DNA of 64,000 bases from positions 930,001 to 994,000 of the forward strand of contig JAHBTU010000003.1 of the NCBI GenBank assembly GCA_019638455.1, written 5' to 3'. Positions 18,315-27,657 of the stretch are shown one piece after another (positions within the stretch are counted from its first letter, which is position 1; each line of letters starts with the position of its first letter). The notes under the pieces are model-generated. The model searched no databases. It saw only the letters and a list, made by a program, of their open reading frames with translations, and had not been told where the DNA came from. The DNA is from Saprospiraceae bacterium. Lineage in GTDB: Bacteria > Bacteroidota > Bacteroidia > Chitinophagales > Saprospiraceae. Position numbers and translations under genes: made by a program.

Positions 18315-20156
18315 ATGAACAGACTGGAAGAAATCGTCAAAACCCTAAAAACCTACATCGCCGAAGGTGTCGAAGTCGCGTTGGACTATCTTGAAAAGAT
18401 ACTTGACCACAACTCCTTGCGCTACAACGACTTTATCCAAATCAAATCCCGATACAAAAGCCTTCAGCGCGAACTCCTGCTCGGGGTGCTCGACCATTCC
18501 ACTTACGATATTTCGCGCAACAACATCAGCAAGGCGCTGCTGATATTGGCCGAGGAAATTGCCGAAAAAGACCTCGTCCCGGAAGATGGCGGCAAATCGC
18601 AAGAAGTGGACAAGCGCGGCGAAGTGCTCTACAACATCCCGGACGTGATGCAGCAGGGGCGAGAGGAAAAATGCACCGTCCGCATCGCCTTTGATATCGA
18701 GCACCTTAAAGAAGGTTGGGTGGATTCGGCGGAAGATGTCATCAAGGCTATCCGAGTTTCCGAAATCATGGCGGTCAGCCTGCTCAATGTGGATGAGTCC
18801 GACCCCCCGTTTGCCATCCGTACTTTTAGCGAGACCGTGCAGTTTGTGGATAAAGACGATTTCACGGAGTGGGTTTTTTATGTAAAACCTATCAAGATTG
18901 GCCAATACCCCTTGGTGATGCGTGTGTCGGTGATTGAGATGATTAATAACAAAGAGTACAAAAAAGACATCGTGCTGGAGGAAAAAATCATCGTGCAAGC
19001 AGAGGAAGTGCCGCCCTCAGAGGCCGAGTTCAAGTCAGCAGGCACCTCTATCACCGTCACCAATAATCCCTTGCCGCCCGAACAGATGCCGCCGCCCGCC
19101 AGTCAGGCGCAGGATGCCGCCAGTCGGGGGGCCAGAAATTTGGCGGGCACCTTGCTTAAAGGGGTAGCCATCGCTGCCGTAACGATAGTGTCCATCTACA
19201 CGGGCGTGAAAGTGTACGACGAGATGGAGCAAAATAGAAAAGACGAAAAGGCGTGGAAAGGTACCCGCGAGCGCGGAGACAAAAGCGCCATCGAGGACTA
19301 TCTGAAAGAATTCCCCGAAGGCGCGCACAGTGAGGAAGCCCAACATATCCTCGACTCGCTCAACAATGCGACATCGGCACCCTTGCAGGACTCTGTCACC
19401 ACGGAGACTCTCCCGCCCAGCTCGGCGCCGACCGATTTGGCGACTAAGGAGGAAGAGCCAAGCAAAAAATCTCCGAGAGCCGGCGCATCGGATGCCACCA
19501 AAACACCAACTTCGCCGCTTTCGGGCACCGGCAAGACCAAAAGCCCTCTCGCTGTCCCTCCCAGCAACCCCTCCAAGGACTCCAATCAGAAACCCGCCCC
19601 CGATAAGGACAAGGAAACGAAATCAACACCTGCGAATTCGGGAGACAAAGCGCCTACGAACCAACCTAATCCCCAGCCTAGTCCTCCTAACAACGCTCCG
19701 CCGCCAAACGACCCGCCGCCTGTGGAAAGCAAGTTGTTGCGCGGCGACAATTTCTATTTCAGAATCCCGCGTTTCCCCATTGTGGAAGGCGAGAAACAGA
19801 ATATGTTCTTCACCTTCTATCAATTCAACCAGTTTCAGGAAGTGCTCATTCTGCTCGGCAGTCTTGGCGAGGCAAGAATGGCCCCGGGCATGAAACTCGT
19901 CTTCGTCCCTGAAAAGGGGGCGGATTTGGTGGCCGAACTCAAATATGTAGCCACTACGCCCAAGGTGGAAAACCGCATGGATGGCTATTTCACGCTCGAC
20001 GAGGCTCAGATGAAAAGCCTTGCTGCCGAAAGAATCAAGAGCCTGCGACTGCTCAACGAGAGTGAGCAGGTATTAAAAACCTACGCGCTCACTAGCAGAG
20101 GCAGTCGCGACCTCAACCGACGAGCAGCAGATGCCGTCAAGAAGATGTACGAATAA
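18315..20156 (+). CDS. Membrane protein with N-terminal effector-associated domain 11 (EAD11)
   Basis: The protein has 613 residues. The start at 18315 (MNRLEEIVKTLKTYIAEGVE) is preferred over 18285 because the domain begins there. Residues 1 to about 85 resemble EAD11, a small helical adaptor of NTP-dependent conflict systems (key stretch QIKSRYKSLQRELLLGVLD, then NNISKALLILAEEI). A beta-rich domain follows (CTVRIAFDIEHLKEGW to KKDIVLEEKIIV), then one membrane segment (GTLLKGVAIAAVTIVSIYTG), a long Pro/Ser/Lys-rich linker with tetratricopeptide-like EKAWKGTRERGDKSAIEDYL at its start, and a conserved-looking C-terminal domain (LLRGDNFYFRIPRFP to VKKMYE). The topology suggests a cytoplasmic adaptor and an extracytoplasmic domain. 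It overlaps the convergent prmC by 20 bases. No effector partner gene is adjacent. Confidence 0.75.
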   Translation: MNRLEEIVKTLKTYIAEGVEVALDYLEKILDHNSLRYNDFIQIKSRYKSLQRELLLGVLDHSTYDISRNNISKALLILAEEIAEKDLVPEDGGKSQEVDKRGEVLYNIPDVMQQGREEKCTVRIAFDIEHLKEGWVDSAEDVIKAIRVSEIMAVSLLNVDESDPPFAIRTFSETVQFVDKDDFTEWVFYVKPIKIGQYPLVMRVSVIEMINNKEYKKDIVLEEKIIVQAEEVPPSEAEFKSAGTSITVTNNPLPPEQMPPPASQAQDAASRGARNLAGTLLKGVAIAAVTIVSIYTGVKVYDEMEQNRKDEKAWKGTRERGDKSAIEDYLKEFPEGAHSEEAQHILDSLNNATSAPLQDSVTTETLPPSSAPTDLATKEEEPSKKSPRAGASDATKTPTSPLSGTGKTKSPLAVPPSNPSKDSNQKPAPDKDKETKSTPANSGDKAPTNQPNPQPSPPNNAPPPNDPPPVESKLLRGDNFYFRIPRFPIVEGEKQNMFFTFYQFNQFQEVLILLGSLGEARMAPGMKLVFVPEKGADLVAELKYVATTPKVENRMDGYFTLDEAQMKSLAAERIKSLRLLNESEQVLKTYALTSRGSRDLNRRAADAVKKMYE

Positions 20157-20994
20157 GCCCCCGCACCATTCGGTTGGCGCCGGATAGGTCTTGTCGCAAT
20201 TGCACCTCTTCAAAGCCCGACGTGCGAAGCAAATCCGCCACCTCCGGCGCGTTGAATTCATTGCATTCGAAGAACAACGCACCGCCGGGCCGCAGTTTTT
20301 GAAGGGCAAAGTCGGCAATGGCGTGGTAAAAAATCAGTGGGTCATCGTCGGGCACATACAAGGCTTCGGCTGGCTCGTGTTCCGTGACGTGTTCCGGCAT
20401 TAAGGTTTTCTCTTTGAGCGGGATGTAGGGCGGGTTGCTCACCACTACCTCCATCTGTGAAAATCCTGCCCAACTTTGGCGGTTCAGGATATCGCCTTCG
20501 GCAAATTCAAAAGCGACGCCCTCGCCCAACAGGGTGCGGGCATTCTTCGAGGCAACTTCCAATGCAGCGCTGCTTTTTTCCAGCCCCAACAACCTCAGTG
20601 CGGGAAATTTTTTCTTCAGCGTCACCCCAATGCACCCGCTGCCCAAGCCGATGTCGAGGAGCGCCGGGCTTTCCCAAGACTTGTTTTTCAAAAACTCCAG
20701 CACCCATGCCACCAGTTCCTCTGTTTCCTGCCGGGGTATCAGCACGGCGGGATTCACGATGAATTTGAGACCCCAAAAATCGGCTTGCCCCAAGATGTAC
20801 TGGATTGGCTCGCCGACGAGCAGTCGCAGGAGAATGTCGTGCAATCGAAAGGAATCAACAGGCACGTTAGCGTCTGAGGGGCGCACGCCAAATGCGTCCT
20901 CCAGCACAATCCGGGCGATTGCTCTGGCCTCTCCCTCGCCGTAGCGCGGGGTGAGCTGTTCGACAAGGAGGGAGCGGGCGGTCGAGGCGGTCAT
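20137..20994 (-). CDS. prmC: Peptide chain release factor N(5)-glutamine methyltransferase
   Basis: The protein has 285 residues. PrmC methylates the glutamine of the GGQ motif in release factors RF1 and RF2 using S-adenosylmethionine. The Rossmann motif LLDIGLGSGCIGVTL and the catalytic NPPY in VVSNPPYIPLKEK are both intact, and the N-terminal helical domain ending GEPIQYILGQADFWGLKF is typical. The length is normal for the family. The C-terminus overlaps the tail of the EAD11 gene by 20 bases on opposite strands, so the two transcripts are antisense there. Confidence 0.93.
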   Translation of the reverse strand: MTASTARSLLVEQLTPRYGEGEARAIARIVLEDAFGVRPSDANVPVDSFRLHDILLRLLVGEPIQYILGQADFWGLKFIVNPAVLIPRQETEELVAWVLEFLKNKSWESPALLDIGLGSGCIGVTLKKKFPALRLLGLEKSSAALEVASKNARTLLGEGVAFEFAEGDILNRQSWAGFSQMEVVVSNPPYIPLKEKTLMPEHVTEHEPAEALYVPDDDPLIFYHAIADFALQKLRPGGALFFECNEFNAPEVADLLRTSGFEEVQLRQDLSGANRMVRGLIRTSS

Positions 20995-21423
20995 GCCACA
21001 AGTTTCAGAAATTCATTCAATTTGTCATAGTCCGGCAGCATTGGACAATTGTGAAAGCAACAACCCCGACTTCACAAAAACTTAATCTCCCCTTTTTTCG
21101 GCTTGGAAACCTGACTTATCAGGTACCGGCCCTGCCGTATTTGGTTTGATTTGCACCGTTGCCCGGCGAAGGCGACCGTTTTCCCGACGCGGCACTGCCG
21201 CCACAAGCCTGACTATTGAAAAAAAGTGGTTTTGGGTATTTGGACAGAGGGAGATACCTTAGTGCCAGTTCTTTTCTTAATCGCGTTCGAACTTGTGAAA
21301 AGTCAAGTCAGGGGTTGTCTTCGAGAGTGTCCGGGATTCGAGGGGCTGCCGCTGGCGTGTGTTCACCCAATTCAGTTATCAAAACATTTTTTCCACCGAT
21401 GAAAAAATCCTTTTCCTCCGCCG
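20995..21423. other. Intergenic region between prmC and the heptamer cargo gene
   Basis: These 430 bases separate two divergent genes and should hold both promoters. The region contains several AT-rich stretches but no convincing TTTG-N19-TAnnTTTG pair. No gene or RNA is recognised. Confidence 0.4.
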
Positions 21424-24400
21424 ATGTTGGGCATGAAATGCCCAGCACGCAGCACGCAGCACGCAGCACGCAGCACGCAGCACGCAGCACGCAGCACGCA
21501 GCACGCAGCACGCAGCACGCAGCACGCAGCACGCAGTAGCTTAACAAAATTCAAAGTCATCTTGCTGATTTTGTCCTCCCTTTTTTGTTACAAGCAAGGC
21601 CATGCACAAAGCGGTTATATTGGCGTGGCTAACGTAACTGCCGCAAGCACCGACTTGCCCGCAGTCGTCCGACCTTTTTGCAATTCATCCGGGTTCAACA
21701 TCTCCGCTTCGGTCACTTATCTCGAATGCACCGATATTGATGTCTATGTCATTGTCAAAGCGCGGCCAAAGTTTGAGAGCACGCGTTTCATTGGAAACGC
21801 CGCCGACCCGGCTCGCTATTTCAGCAACTTGGTACACGCTGATGGACAGAATTCGCCGGAGCTCAGCGAGATACTGACTTTTGGCAATAGCAACAGCGTG
21901 TTGAAGGTTTTCCGCTTTCGTGTTTCAGTCACAGAGGAAAGCATAGAGAGAACGCTATCGCTACATTTCCCCATTGATTTCCAGCCCAACTGGTATTTTG
22001 GCGAAATCCCATGGCGGCTCTATGTTCATGCCGAACCTGCCGAACCCAATGTGCCTCCAGTTTTCCCAGAGTGGGAGCTCATCACCCCGCTCAATAGCCC
22101 GGTTTCCACACTCCTCTTTGATGCCCCATATTTCCCAATTGTCGGCTCGGCTAAAGTAAGCGATCTCTACGACGAGCTCACCGGGTACTCGATTGAGGAT
22201 TTTGCGGAAAGTGCGCACAGCATCATGATGCTGCAGGATGAGAGCGGCAGCTTCCCGGTGCTCACGGTTGATGTGCAGCGTTTCGTCATAGGCTTTGGCA
22301 ATGTGGCGGATAGGGGGCAGATATACCTTTGCCCGGGCGCTCAAATAAAAGTGGTGGATGGCGACAGCCTTATTGTGGACGTGGCGGATATGTTCACCTG
22401 CGGCGATGTTAGCAAAGGTATTTTGGTGGAGACAGGCGGGACGCTTATCCTGCGCAGGCCGCAATTTTTCGATGCTGAGCTCGCGGTGGATGCCAAGCGC
22501 GGGAGCACGCTGCGGAGCTTTGCGGGGACGTTCGCAAACAATTATAGGGGTATAAGACTGGACAATACTGGCACAACCGGTGCCGAATTGGATGTGAATT
22601 TTACATCGTTCAACGATTTTTTCGGAGGAAACCTAAAACCCGGTTACACAGGCATGGTGCCCAACTCCGAAGACGGATATGGAATGGAAATTCTGAACCA
22701 TCCTTTTGTTACTTTGCAGACGGGTACTTTTGGCTTACTCAACACGGGCATTCGGCTTGTGAACTCCTCGCTTAGTCTTGGCGATGTAAAATTTGGTGTG
22801 ATAGCAATAGGGGCCAACGCAAGTGCCCCGTGGCATGGACATGCCATTTGGGCATGGGGCTCCGGCGTGGAAACCCTGTTTTTTTCGCCCAACACCACGG
22901 GTGGTGCCGATATCAGCGATTGTGAAAGACGCGGCGTGTACGCCAACCGCATGAACGTCACGCTGAACAATATCAGCACGCAAGCCAACTCGGGCTTTTT
23001 CCTCGAAAACTGTCGCATGAACACCGTTAGGATAATCAACAATCCGATGGATTGCCGCTTTACCGGCATCCGTGCGTCCAAGTGCCTGCCATTGAAAATG
23101 GGCAGCAGGATAGCGAACAATGATATCACGGTGACGAACCCGGGCAATACCGCTGCCACAGGCAATGGCATCTTGCTCGACGACGCGACACAGGTCACGG
23201 GCACAAACGCGGTGGGCTGGAAGGTTGTGAACAATTCGATTCAACTGGACCGCTCTCGGTGGGGCATCCGTTTCTGGGGCGGCAACCAATCGGAGATAAG
23301 TGAAAACGACGTCACGTTTGCCTCACAAAACCAGTATCCTCACTATTTGGGTTTCGATTTGCTCAACGCCAACAATATGACGCTCAATTGCAACAACGTG
23401 TACGGTTTTTTTTCCGCTTCCCGTAAAGGATACTTCATCAAAAACGTCAGCCAGAGCGAATACACTTGCAACGATGCCTTTTCCACCAGCACAGGCATGG
23501 AGTTCAGCGCGATGTGCGACGCGACGGTGTTGAAAGGCTCTTCTTTCTCAGGCGGCACCGGGCTTTTCCTCAACGGCGACGTGGCACTTGGCACACAGGG
23601 TTTGGATTACTTTGATAATGGAACACCTGTCTTGGTAGACGACCATGGAAACAAATGGTCGAACAGTAGCGCGTTTCACGCGGCTATAACACAGGATGTG
23701 GTGAACTATTCTCGTTTTGGTGTTGACCCGGTTGAGGACTCCCAGTTTAAACCTTCCGCAAATTGGCAGAATTGGTTTTTAGATGAAATCACCCCCACCA
23801 TCCCCTCTTTCTCTTGCGCAGGTTTTTCTTGCCTGCCGCCGGGACAAGCCTCCACTGCTCCGGGCAAAGAGCTGGAGCGCGCCATCGCCGACGGCTCCAT
23901 TCACAGCTCCGGGTTGCCGGGCATGATACCCAAAATGTTGGAAAACCACCTCTACACCCGATTGCAGGAAAACCCGTCGTGGGCGAGCGAAACAGTTTTT
24001 CAACAGTTTGAGCAAAGCAAAACGGGCACCTCGACCGCTGCATTTTGGGCAATCAGACAAGGAATCAACGCCTTTCACAACCGCCCGACCAATGAGCAGA
24101 ATGAAGTGGAGGCAAAGGAATCGGACATCGTTGCCCTGAGTGCCGAACTGGCGGAATTGGACAGCACCCGAAACGCCGGCACTGCGGTGGACGAGGCGTT
24201 GTACGCACAGACGCTCGCCCAACTGGCCTCCAAGTCGGACAGTTTGCGCAATATACTGACCGACATCCGCGCGCAACGACAGGCTGACGCGGCGCAGTTG
24301 CTGACGCAGAACGCGGCGATTTCGGTCAACGACGCATGGGAACATACCGAGCGAAAAGTCAACGACATGGAAATTCGGATGTTTTTGCAGGGCGATACCC

Positions 24401-24804
24401 TCTACGCCGCTCAATTGGCGACGCTCGACAGCATCGGCTCGCTGTGCTTACACACCAACGGGGAAGCTGTGCTGCGGGCGCAGGTGCTGTACAACTTGTT
24501 TTTGGAGAAGGAATACACGCCTGTCAATTGTGCAGGCGAGCGGGAAGACTTGATAAAGAAGGTAGCAGAATTTTCTTTAAGAATCTTTCCCAACCCGACA
24601 TCGGGCTTTGTTTCTTTTTCAGGCATAGATGCCTCAGGCTATATGGCCGAAGTATATGATGTTGCCGGTCTAAAACTTGTTTCGGCTGTCATATCTGGCA
24701 ACAGCCTTGATTTGAGCAATCTTCCTTCCGGCATTTATCATCTTCGTCTCACGAGTCCAGGTGGAGGCGTAGCCGCCAACTCCAAGATTGTTATTAGCAA
24801 ATAG
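21424..24804 (+). CDS. T9SS type A cargo protein (parallel beta-helix type) with heptamer repeat in its 5' codons
   Basis: The protein has up to 1126 residues. The only ATGs that open this frame before the signal peptide are at 21424 and 21433, and both precede thirteen 7-bp repeats encoding ARSTQHA units. The signal peptide (LTKFKVILLILSSLFCYKQGHAQ) follows the repeat. The body has right-handed beta-helix character (many short turns such as GNGILLDDATQVTGT, NNSIQLDRSRWGIRFWGG, SEISENDVTF), then a helical region (about 24070-24400), and ends in a type A sorting domain (LRIFPNPTSGFVSFSGID to NSKIVISK). It is a surface-exposed, probably phase-variable protein whose function is not recognised. 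A strong terminator follows at 24816-24856. A TTG inside the signal peptide could be a weak alternative start. Confidence 0.85.
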   Translation: MLGMKCPARSTQHAARSTQHAARSTQHAARSTQHAARSSLTKFKVILLILSSLFCYKQGHAQSGYIGVANVTAASTDLPAVVRPFCNSSGFNISASVTYLECTDIDVYVIVKARPKFESTRFIGNAADPARYFSNLVHADGQNSPELSEILTFGNSNSVLKVFRFRVSVTEESIERTLSLHFPIDFQPNWYFGEIPWRLYVHAEPAEPNVPPVFPEWELITPLNSPVSTLLFDAPYFPIVGSAKVSDLYDELTGYSIEDFAESAHSIMMLQDESGSFPVLTVDVQRFVIGFGNVADRGQIYLCPGAQIKVVDGDSLIVDVADMFTCGDVSKGILVETGGTLILRRPQFFDAELAVDAKRGSTLRSFAGTFANNYRGIRLDNTGTTGAELDVNFTSFNDFFGGNLKPGYTGMVPNSEDGYGMEILNHPFVTLQTGTFGLLNTGIRLVNSSLSLGDVKFGVIAIGANASAPWHGHAIWAWGSGVETLFFSPNTTGGADISDCERRGVYANRMNVTLNNISTQANSGFFLENCRMNTVRIINNPMDCRFTGIRASKCLPLKMGSRIANNDITVTNPGNTAATGNGILLDDATQVTGTNAVGWKVVNNSIQLDRSRWGIRFWGGNQSEISENDVTFASQNQYPHYLGFDLLNANNMTLNCNNVYGFFSASRKGYFIKNVSQSEYTCNDAFSTSTGMEFSAMCDATVLKGSSFSGGTGLFLNGDVALGTQGLDYFDNGTPVLVDDHGNKWSNSSAFHAAITQDVVNYSRFGVDPVEDSQFKPSANWQNWFLDEITPTIPSFSCAGFSCLPPGQASTAPGKELERAIADGSIHSSGLPGMIPKMLENHLYTRLQENPSWASETVFQQFEQSKTGTSTAAFWAIRQGINAFHNRPTNEQNEVEAKESDIVALSAELAELDSTRNAGTAVDEALYAQTLAQLASKSDSLRNILTDIRAQRQADAAQLLTQNAAISVNDAWEHTERKVNDMEIRMFLQGDTLYAAQLATLDSIGSLCLHTNGEAVLRAQVLYNLFLEKEYTPVNCAGEREDLIKKVAEFSLRIFPNPTSGFVSFSGIDASGYMAEVYDVAGLKLVSAVISGNSLDLSNLPSGIYHLRLTSPGGGVAANSKIVISK
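21443..21533 (+). repeat. Thirteen perfect copies of the heptamer CAGCACG
   Basis: The unit is 7 bp, so each gain or loss of a copy shifts the reading frame of the surrounding gene. With 13 copies the frame from ATG 21433 continues through AGT AGC into the signal peptide. Loss of one copy leads to TAA at 21542, and gain of one leads to TAG at 21537. This arrangement is typical of phase variation by slipped-strand mispairing. Confidence 0.95.
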
Positions 24805-24815
24805 TTGTTCACCTA

Positions 24816-24856
24816 ATGCAAGGCTGACAGATATACTGCCAGCCTTGCGCATTTTT
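24816..24856 (+). terminator. Intrinsic terminator after the heptamer cargo gene
   Basis: The stem AATGCAAGGCTG-ca / tg-CCAGCCTTGCGCATT, with a short loop, is followed by TTTTTT. It lies 12 bases after the stop at 24804 and ends 11 bases before the next start at 24867, so that gene must be transcribed by read-through or from a promoter inside this region. Confidence 0.85.
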
Positions 24857-24866
24857 TCAGTCTAAC

Positions 24867-26618
24867 ATGAAATCGCAATATTTGAATGCCATCTTCCTGA
24901 TGTTTATGCTTCAGGTAAGTATTTTTCCAAGATCTTTTGCTCAAAAGTTTGACAATGTTTGGCTTTTTGGGTATAACTATAATTCATCGACTCTTGATGC
25001 GGAGGCTTTTAATCTCAGCTTTGACACCTTTCCACCAAGGATAGAAATTGCTGAAAGAGAGGTTTATATCTTGAATGGAAATGCAAGTATCTGTGATTCT
25101 ATGGGAAATATAACTTTATACTCAAATTTATGCAAAATTTTCAATTCAAGTGCGATTCCTATTTTCGGAGGCGATACTATTATGTCTGGTTGGGAGTTAG
25201 ATTGGTGTGAAAAGTACCGTTGGCATCCTTATGACTATTACGGTATTTTTATACCAAGAATAAACGTCCCTCATAATTTCTATTTTTTTTACAAATCAAG
25301 TTACAAATCTGCGACTCCTCCGCTTGACATATACGCTGAAAAATTCAAATACGCAATCATTGACGCCCATGCCAACAACGATACCGGCAGGGTGATTGTA
25401 AAAGACAGAATACTGATAAATGATCAACTCGGCTATGGACAGACTACGGCCGTCAAACACGGCAACGGGCGCGACTGGTGGCTGCCGATGCCAGTGGAAA
25501 TCGGCAACAAAATCTATATAGTGCTGCTCACCAAGGATACTGCCTATCTGCACCATTCGCAGCAAATCGGCCCGGCCTGGGACGAGAACGGCGGTTTTCA
25601 GGCCTCGTTTTCCCCCGACGGCTCCAAATATGTCCGCTACAACCGTTTTCACGGGGTCTTTATCTATGATTTTGACCGCTGCGATGGTATGCTGAGCAAT
25701 GCGGTGCACTTTCCGTTCAACGACACGACGCAGGGCATTTTCGGCGGCTGCGCTGTGTCGCCCAACAACCGATACCTCTATGTGGCAGACTTTGAGTACT
25801 TGTACCAGTTTGATTTACAGGCTGACGACATTTTCTCGTCGAAGCAATTGATAGCGGTCTATGATGGTTATACCAATAATTTGGCAACATTGTTCTCATA
25901 CTTAATCAACGCGCCCGATGGCCGAATGTATGTTGTTCCCCCAACAACAACCAAGAACATGCACGTCATCAACCGGCCAAACTTGCCCGGCGTGGGCTGC
26001 GACTTTCGCCAGCATGACATCGAATTCCCATACCCCTATGGCAATACGCCTGTTTTCCCCAACTTCCGGCTCGGCCCGCTCGACGGCTCGCCCTGCGACA
26101 CGCTCGGCCTCGACAACCACCCGCTGGCCGACTTCCGCCCCGAGCCGACCGACACAAGCGGCCTTGCTATGCACTTTTGGGACGTGTCGTCCTACGAGCC
26201 TGCCGATTGGCTGTGGGACTTCGGCGACGGGGCAATGAGTCAGGACACCAGCCCGGTGCATACTTACGCCTCTCCGGGCTTTTATACCGTATGCCTCACG
26301 GTGAGCAATCAGTATGGCGCGGACACGAAGTGTAAGGTGGTGGAGGTGAAAATGACTAGCGGCACCCAAACCCTCCCCAAAGGAGAGGGGAATTTCCTGC
26401 TGTGGCCGAACCCGACGACGGGCGAGGTGAGGTGGGGTGGGCTGCCGGAGGGCGAAGAAGTGACGGTGCGGGTACACGACGCTTTAGGGCGGCTGTGCCT
26501 GCAAGCGACGACGCGGGCAGGGCGGGCGGATTTGGGCGGATTGCCTGCGGGTCTGTATTATTGGCTTATCGTGGCAGAAAAAGGAGCCGTTTATTCCGGC
26601 AAGGTCGAAAAGCGATAG
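24867..26618 (+). CDS. T9SS type A cargo: beta-propeller-like, PKD domain, sorting domain
   Basis: The protein has 583 residues. A signal peptide (MKSQYLNAIFLMFMLQVSIF, cleavage near FAQ) precedes a propeller-like region (QASFSPDGSKYVRYNRFHGV, GGCAVSPNNRYLYVADFEYL, INAPDGRMYVVPPTTT). A PKD domain (WDVSSYEPADWLWDFGDGAMSQDTSPVHTY) and a type A sorting domain (LLWPNPTTGEVRWGGLPEGE to GKVEKR) follow. The first 500 bases are clearly AT-richer than the rest, which suggests a mosaic origin. The gene may follow the heptamer cargo gene in expression, but a terminator lies between them. The ligand or substrate is unknown. Confidence 0.85.
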   Translation: MKSQYLNAIFLMFMLQVSIFPRSFAQKFDNVWLFGYNYNSSTLDAEAFNLSFDTFPPRIEIAEREVYILNGNASICDSMGNITLYSNLCKIFNSSAIPIFGGDTIMSGWELDWCEKYRWHPYDYYGIFIPRINVPHNFYFFYKSSYKSATPPLDIYAEKFKYAIIDAHANNDTGRVIVKDRILINDQLGYGQTTAVKHGNGRDWWLPMPVEIGNKIYIVLLTKDTAYLHHSQQIGPAWDENGGFQASFSPDGSKYVRYNRFHGVFIYDFDRCDGMLSNAVHFPFNDTTQGIFGGCAVSPNNRYLYVADFEYLYQFDLQADDIFSSKQLIAVYDGYTNNLATLFSYLINAPDGRMYVVPPTTTKNMHVINRPNLPGVGCDFRQHDIEFPYPYGNTPVFPNFRLGPLDGSPCDTLGLDNHPLADFRPEPTDTSGLAMHFWDVSSYEPADWLWDFGDGAMSQDTSPVHTYASPGFYTVCLTVSNQYGADTKCKVVEVKMTSGTQTLPKGEGNFLLWPNPTTGEVRWGGLPEGEEVTVRVHDALGRLCLQATTRAGRADLGGLPAGLYYWLIVAEKGAVYSGKVEKR

Positions 26619-26627
26619 GCAGATGGT

Positions 26628-27617
26628 TCATATTTCCACTACAAACACCGTCCCCTGCGGCTTGTTGTCCGTCACCTGAATAGCGCCGCCGTGTGCTTTC
26701 ACCACTTGACTGACAATGTAAAGCCCCAGCCCAGTGCCAGTGGATTGACGCGTTTCTTCATTGCCGAGGCGGTAGAATTTTTCAAAAACAGCCTTTTTTT
26801 CGGCGTCTGGAATGCCCTGTCCCGAGTCGGCCACGCGGAGTTGCATTCGGCCATGTTCCACCGTCACCGATATTTCCACAGGCGTGCCTTCGGGGGAATA
26901 CTTCACGGCGTTTTCCAACAGATTTTGCACAATCGCAGTCAATCCCGATTGGTCGGCCAGCACGGGCGGCAGGTTGTCGGGGAAACTCAGTTGGATATTG
27001 GCTTTTGGGAAACGAATGAGCAGCCCTGCGGCCACGTCGCGTGCGATGGAGGGCAAGTCAACGGGTTCGAGGAGAGGGCGCCAGTTGTCGTCCAATCGGG
27101 CGGCGAGCAGCAGGTCTTCCACCAATTGTTGCAAGCGGTTGGCATCTTTGAGGCCGCCTTTGCAGAGGTTTTCGATTTGTTCGCGGGGCAGTTCGCGCTT
27201 GTGCAGCGTTTCGAGCACCAGACGCAACGAGGCAATGGGCGATTTCAATTCGTGGGTGATGCTGAGCAGGAAATTGCGGCGTTGGCGGGCGAGCGTCACC
27301 TCGCGGTTGGCGCTCCGATTGATGACCCACAAGCCGAAAATCAGGCAGGCCGTGAAAAAAAGGCCTTCGGCGATAATCATGCGGTGTCCTTTGTGCCAAT
27401 TGCGCTCTATTTTTTTGTACTCCGCCGTTTGATAGAGTTGGGTGAGGTTGACGCCTCGGTTTAGAGGGTCAAAGCGCTGCTCCAATGCTTTTTTTTCCAA
27501 CTGATACAAGCGGTCGTTTTGTTGCCAGAGGCTATAGGCCCACCACCCAAAGGCCAGCACCATGTAGCCAATGACAAAGTGAGACATTCGTCGGACGGGT
27601 ATTTTTTCTATGCGCAT
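26628..27617 (-). CDS. Two-component sensor histidine kinase
   Basis: The protein has 329 residues. Two membrane segments (MSHFVIGYMVLAFGWWAYSLW; MIIAEGLFFTACLIFGLWVI) enclose a short periplasmic loop of about 70 residues. They are followed by a HisKA domain with the phospho-acceptor in LLSITHELKSPIASLRL and an HATPase domain with N box LLENAVKYSPEG, G1 DSGQGIP and G2 STGTGLGLYIV. All catalytic motifs are present. No response regulator gene is adjacent, so the partner is elsewhere. The C-terminus nearly abuts the convergent cargo gene (9 bases). The stimulus cannot be told. Confidence 0.92.
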   Translation of the reverse strand: MRIEKIPVRRMSHFVIGYMVLAFGWWAYSLWQQNDRLYQLEKKALEQRFDPLNRGVNLTQLYQTAEYKKIERNWHKGHRMIIAEGLFFTACLIFGLWVINRSANREVTLARQRRNFLLSITHELKSPIASLRLVLETLHKRELPREQIENLCKGGLKDANRLQQLVEDLLLAARLDDNWRPLLEPVDLPSIARDVAAGLLIRFPKANIQLSFPDNLPPVLADQSGLTAIVQNLLENAVKYSPEGTPVEISVTVEHGRMQLRVADSGQGIPDAEKKAVFEKFYRLGNEETRQSTGTGLGLYIVSQVVKAHGGAIQVTDNKPQGTVFVVEI

Positions 27618-27657
27618 GGTTGGGAGGGTTGGAGGCCAAGGTACAGGGCAGAGGCTG

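Noticed and set aside
21216..21547. Open frames through the heptamer array on both strands (ARSTQHA-like and LRAACCV-like repeats)
   Set aside because: A 7-bp repeat without stops opens all frames. Only the frame joined to the signal peptide and secreted body is convincing.
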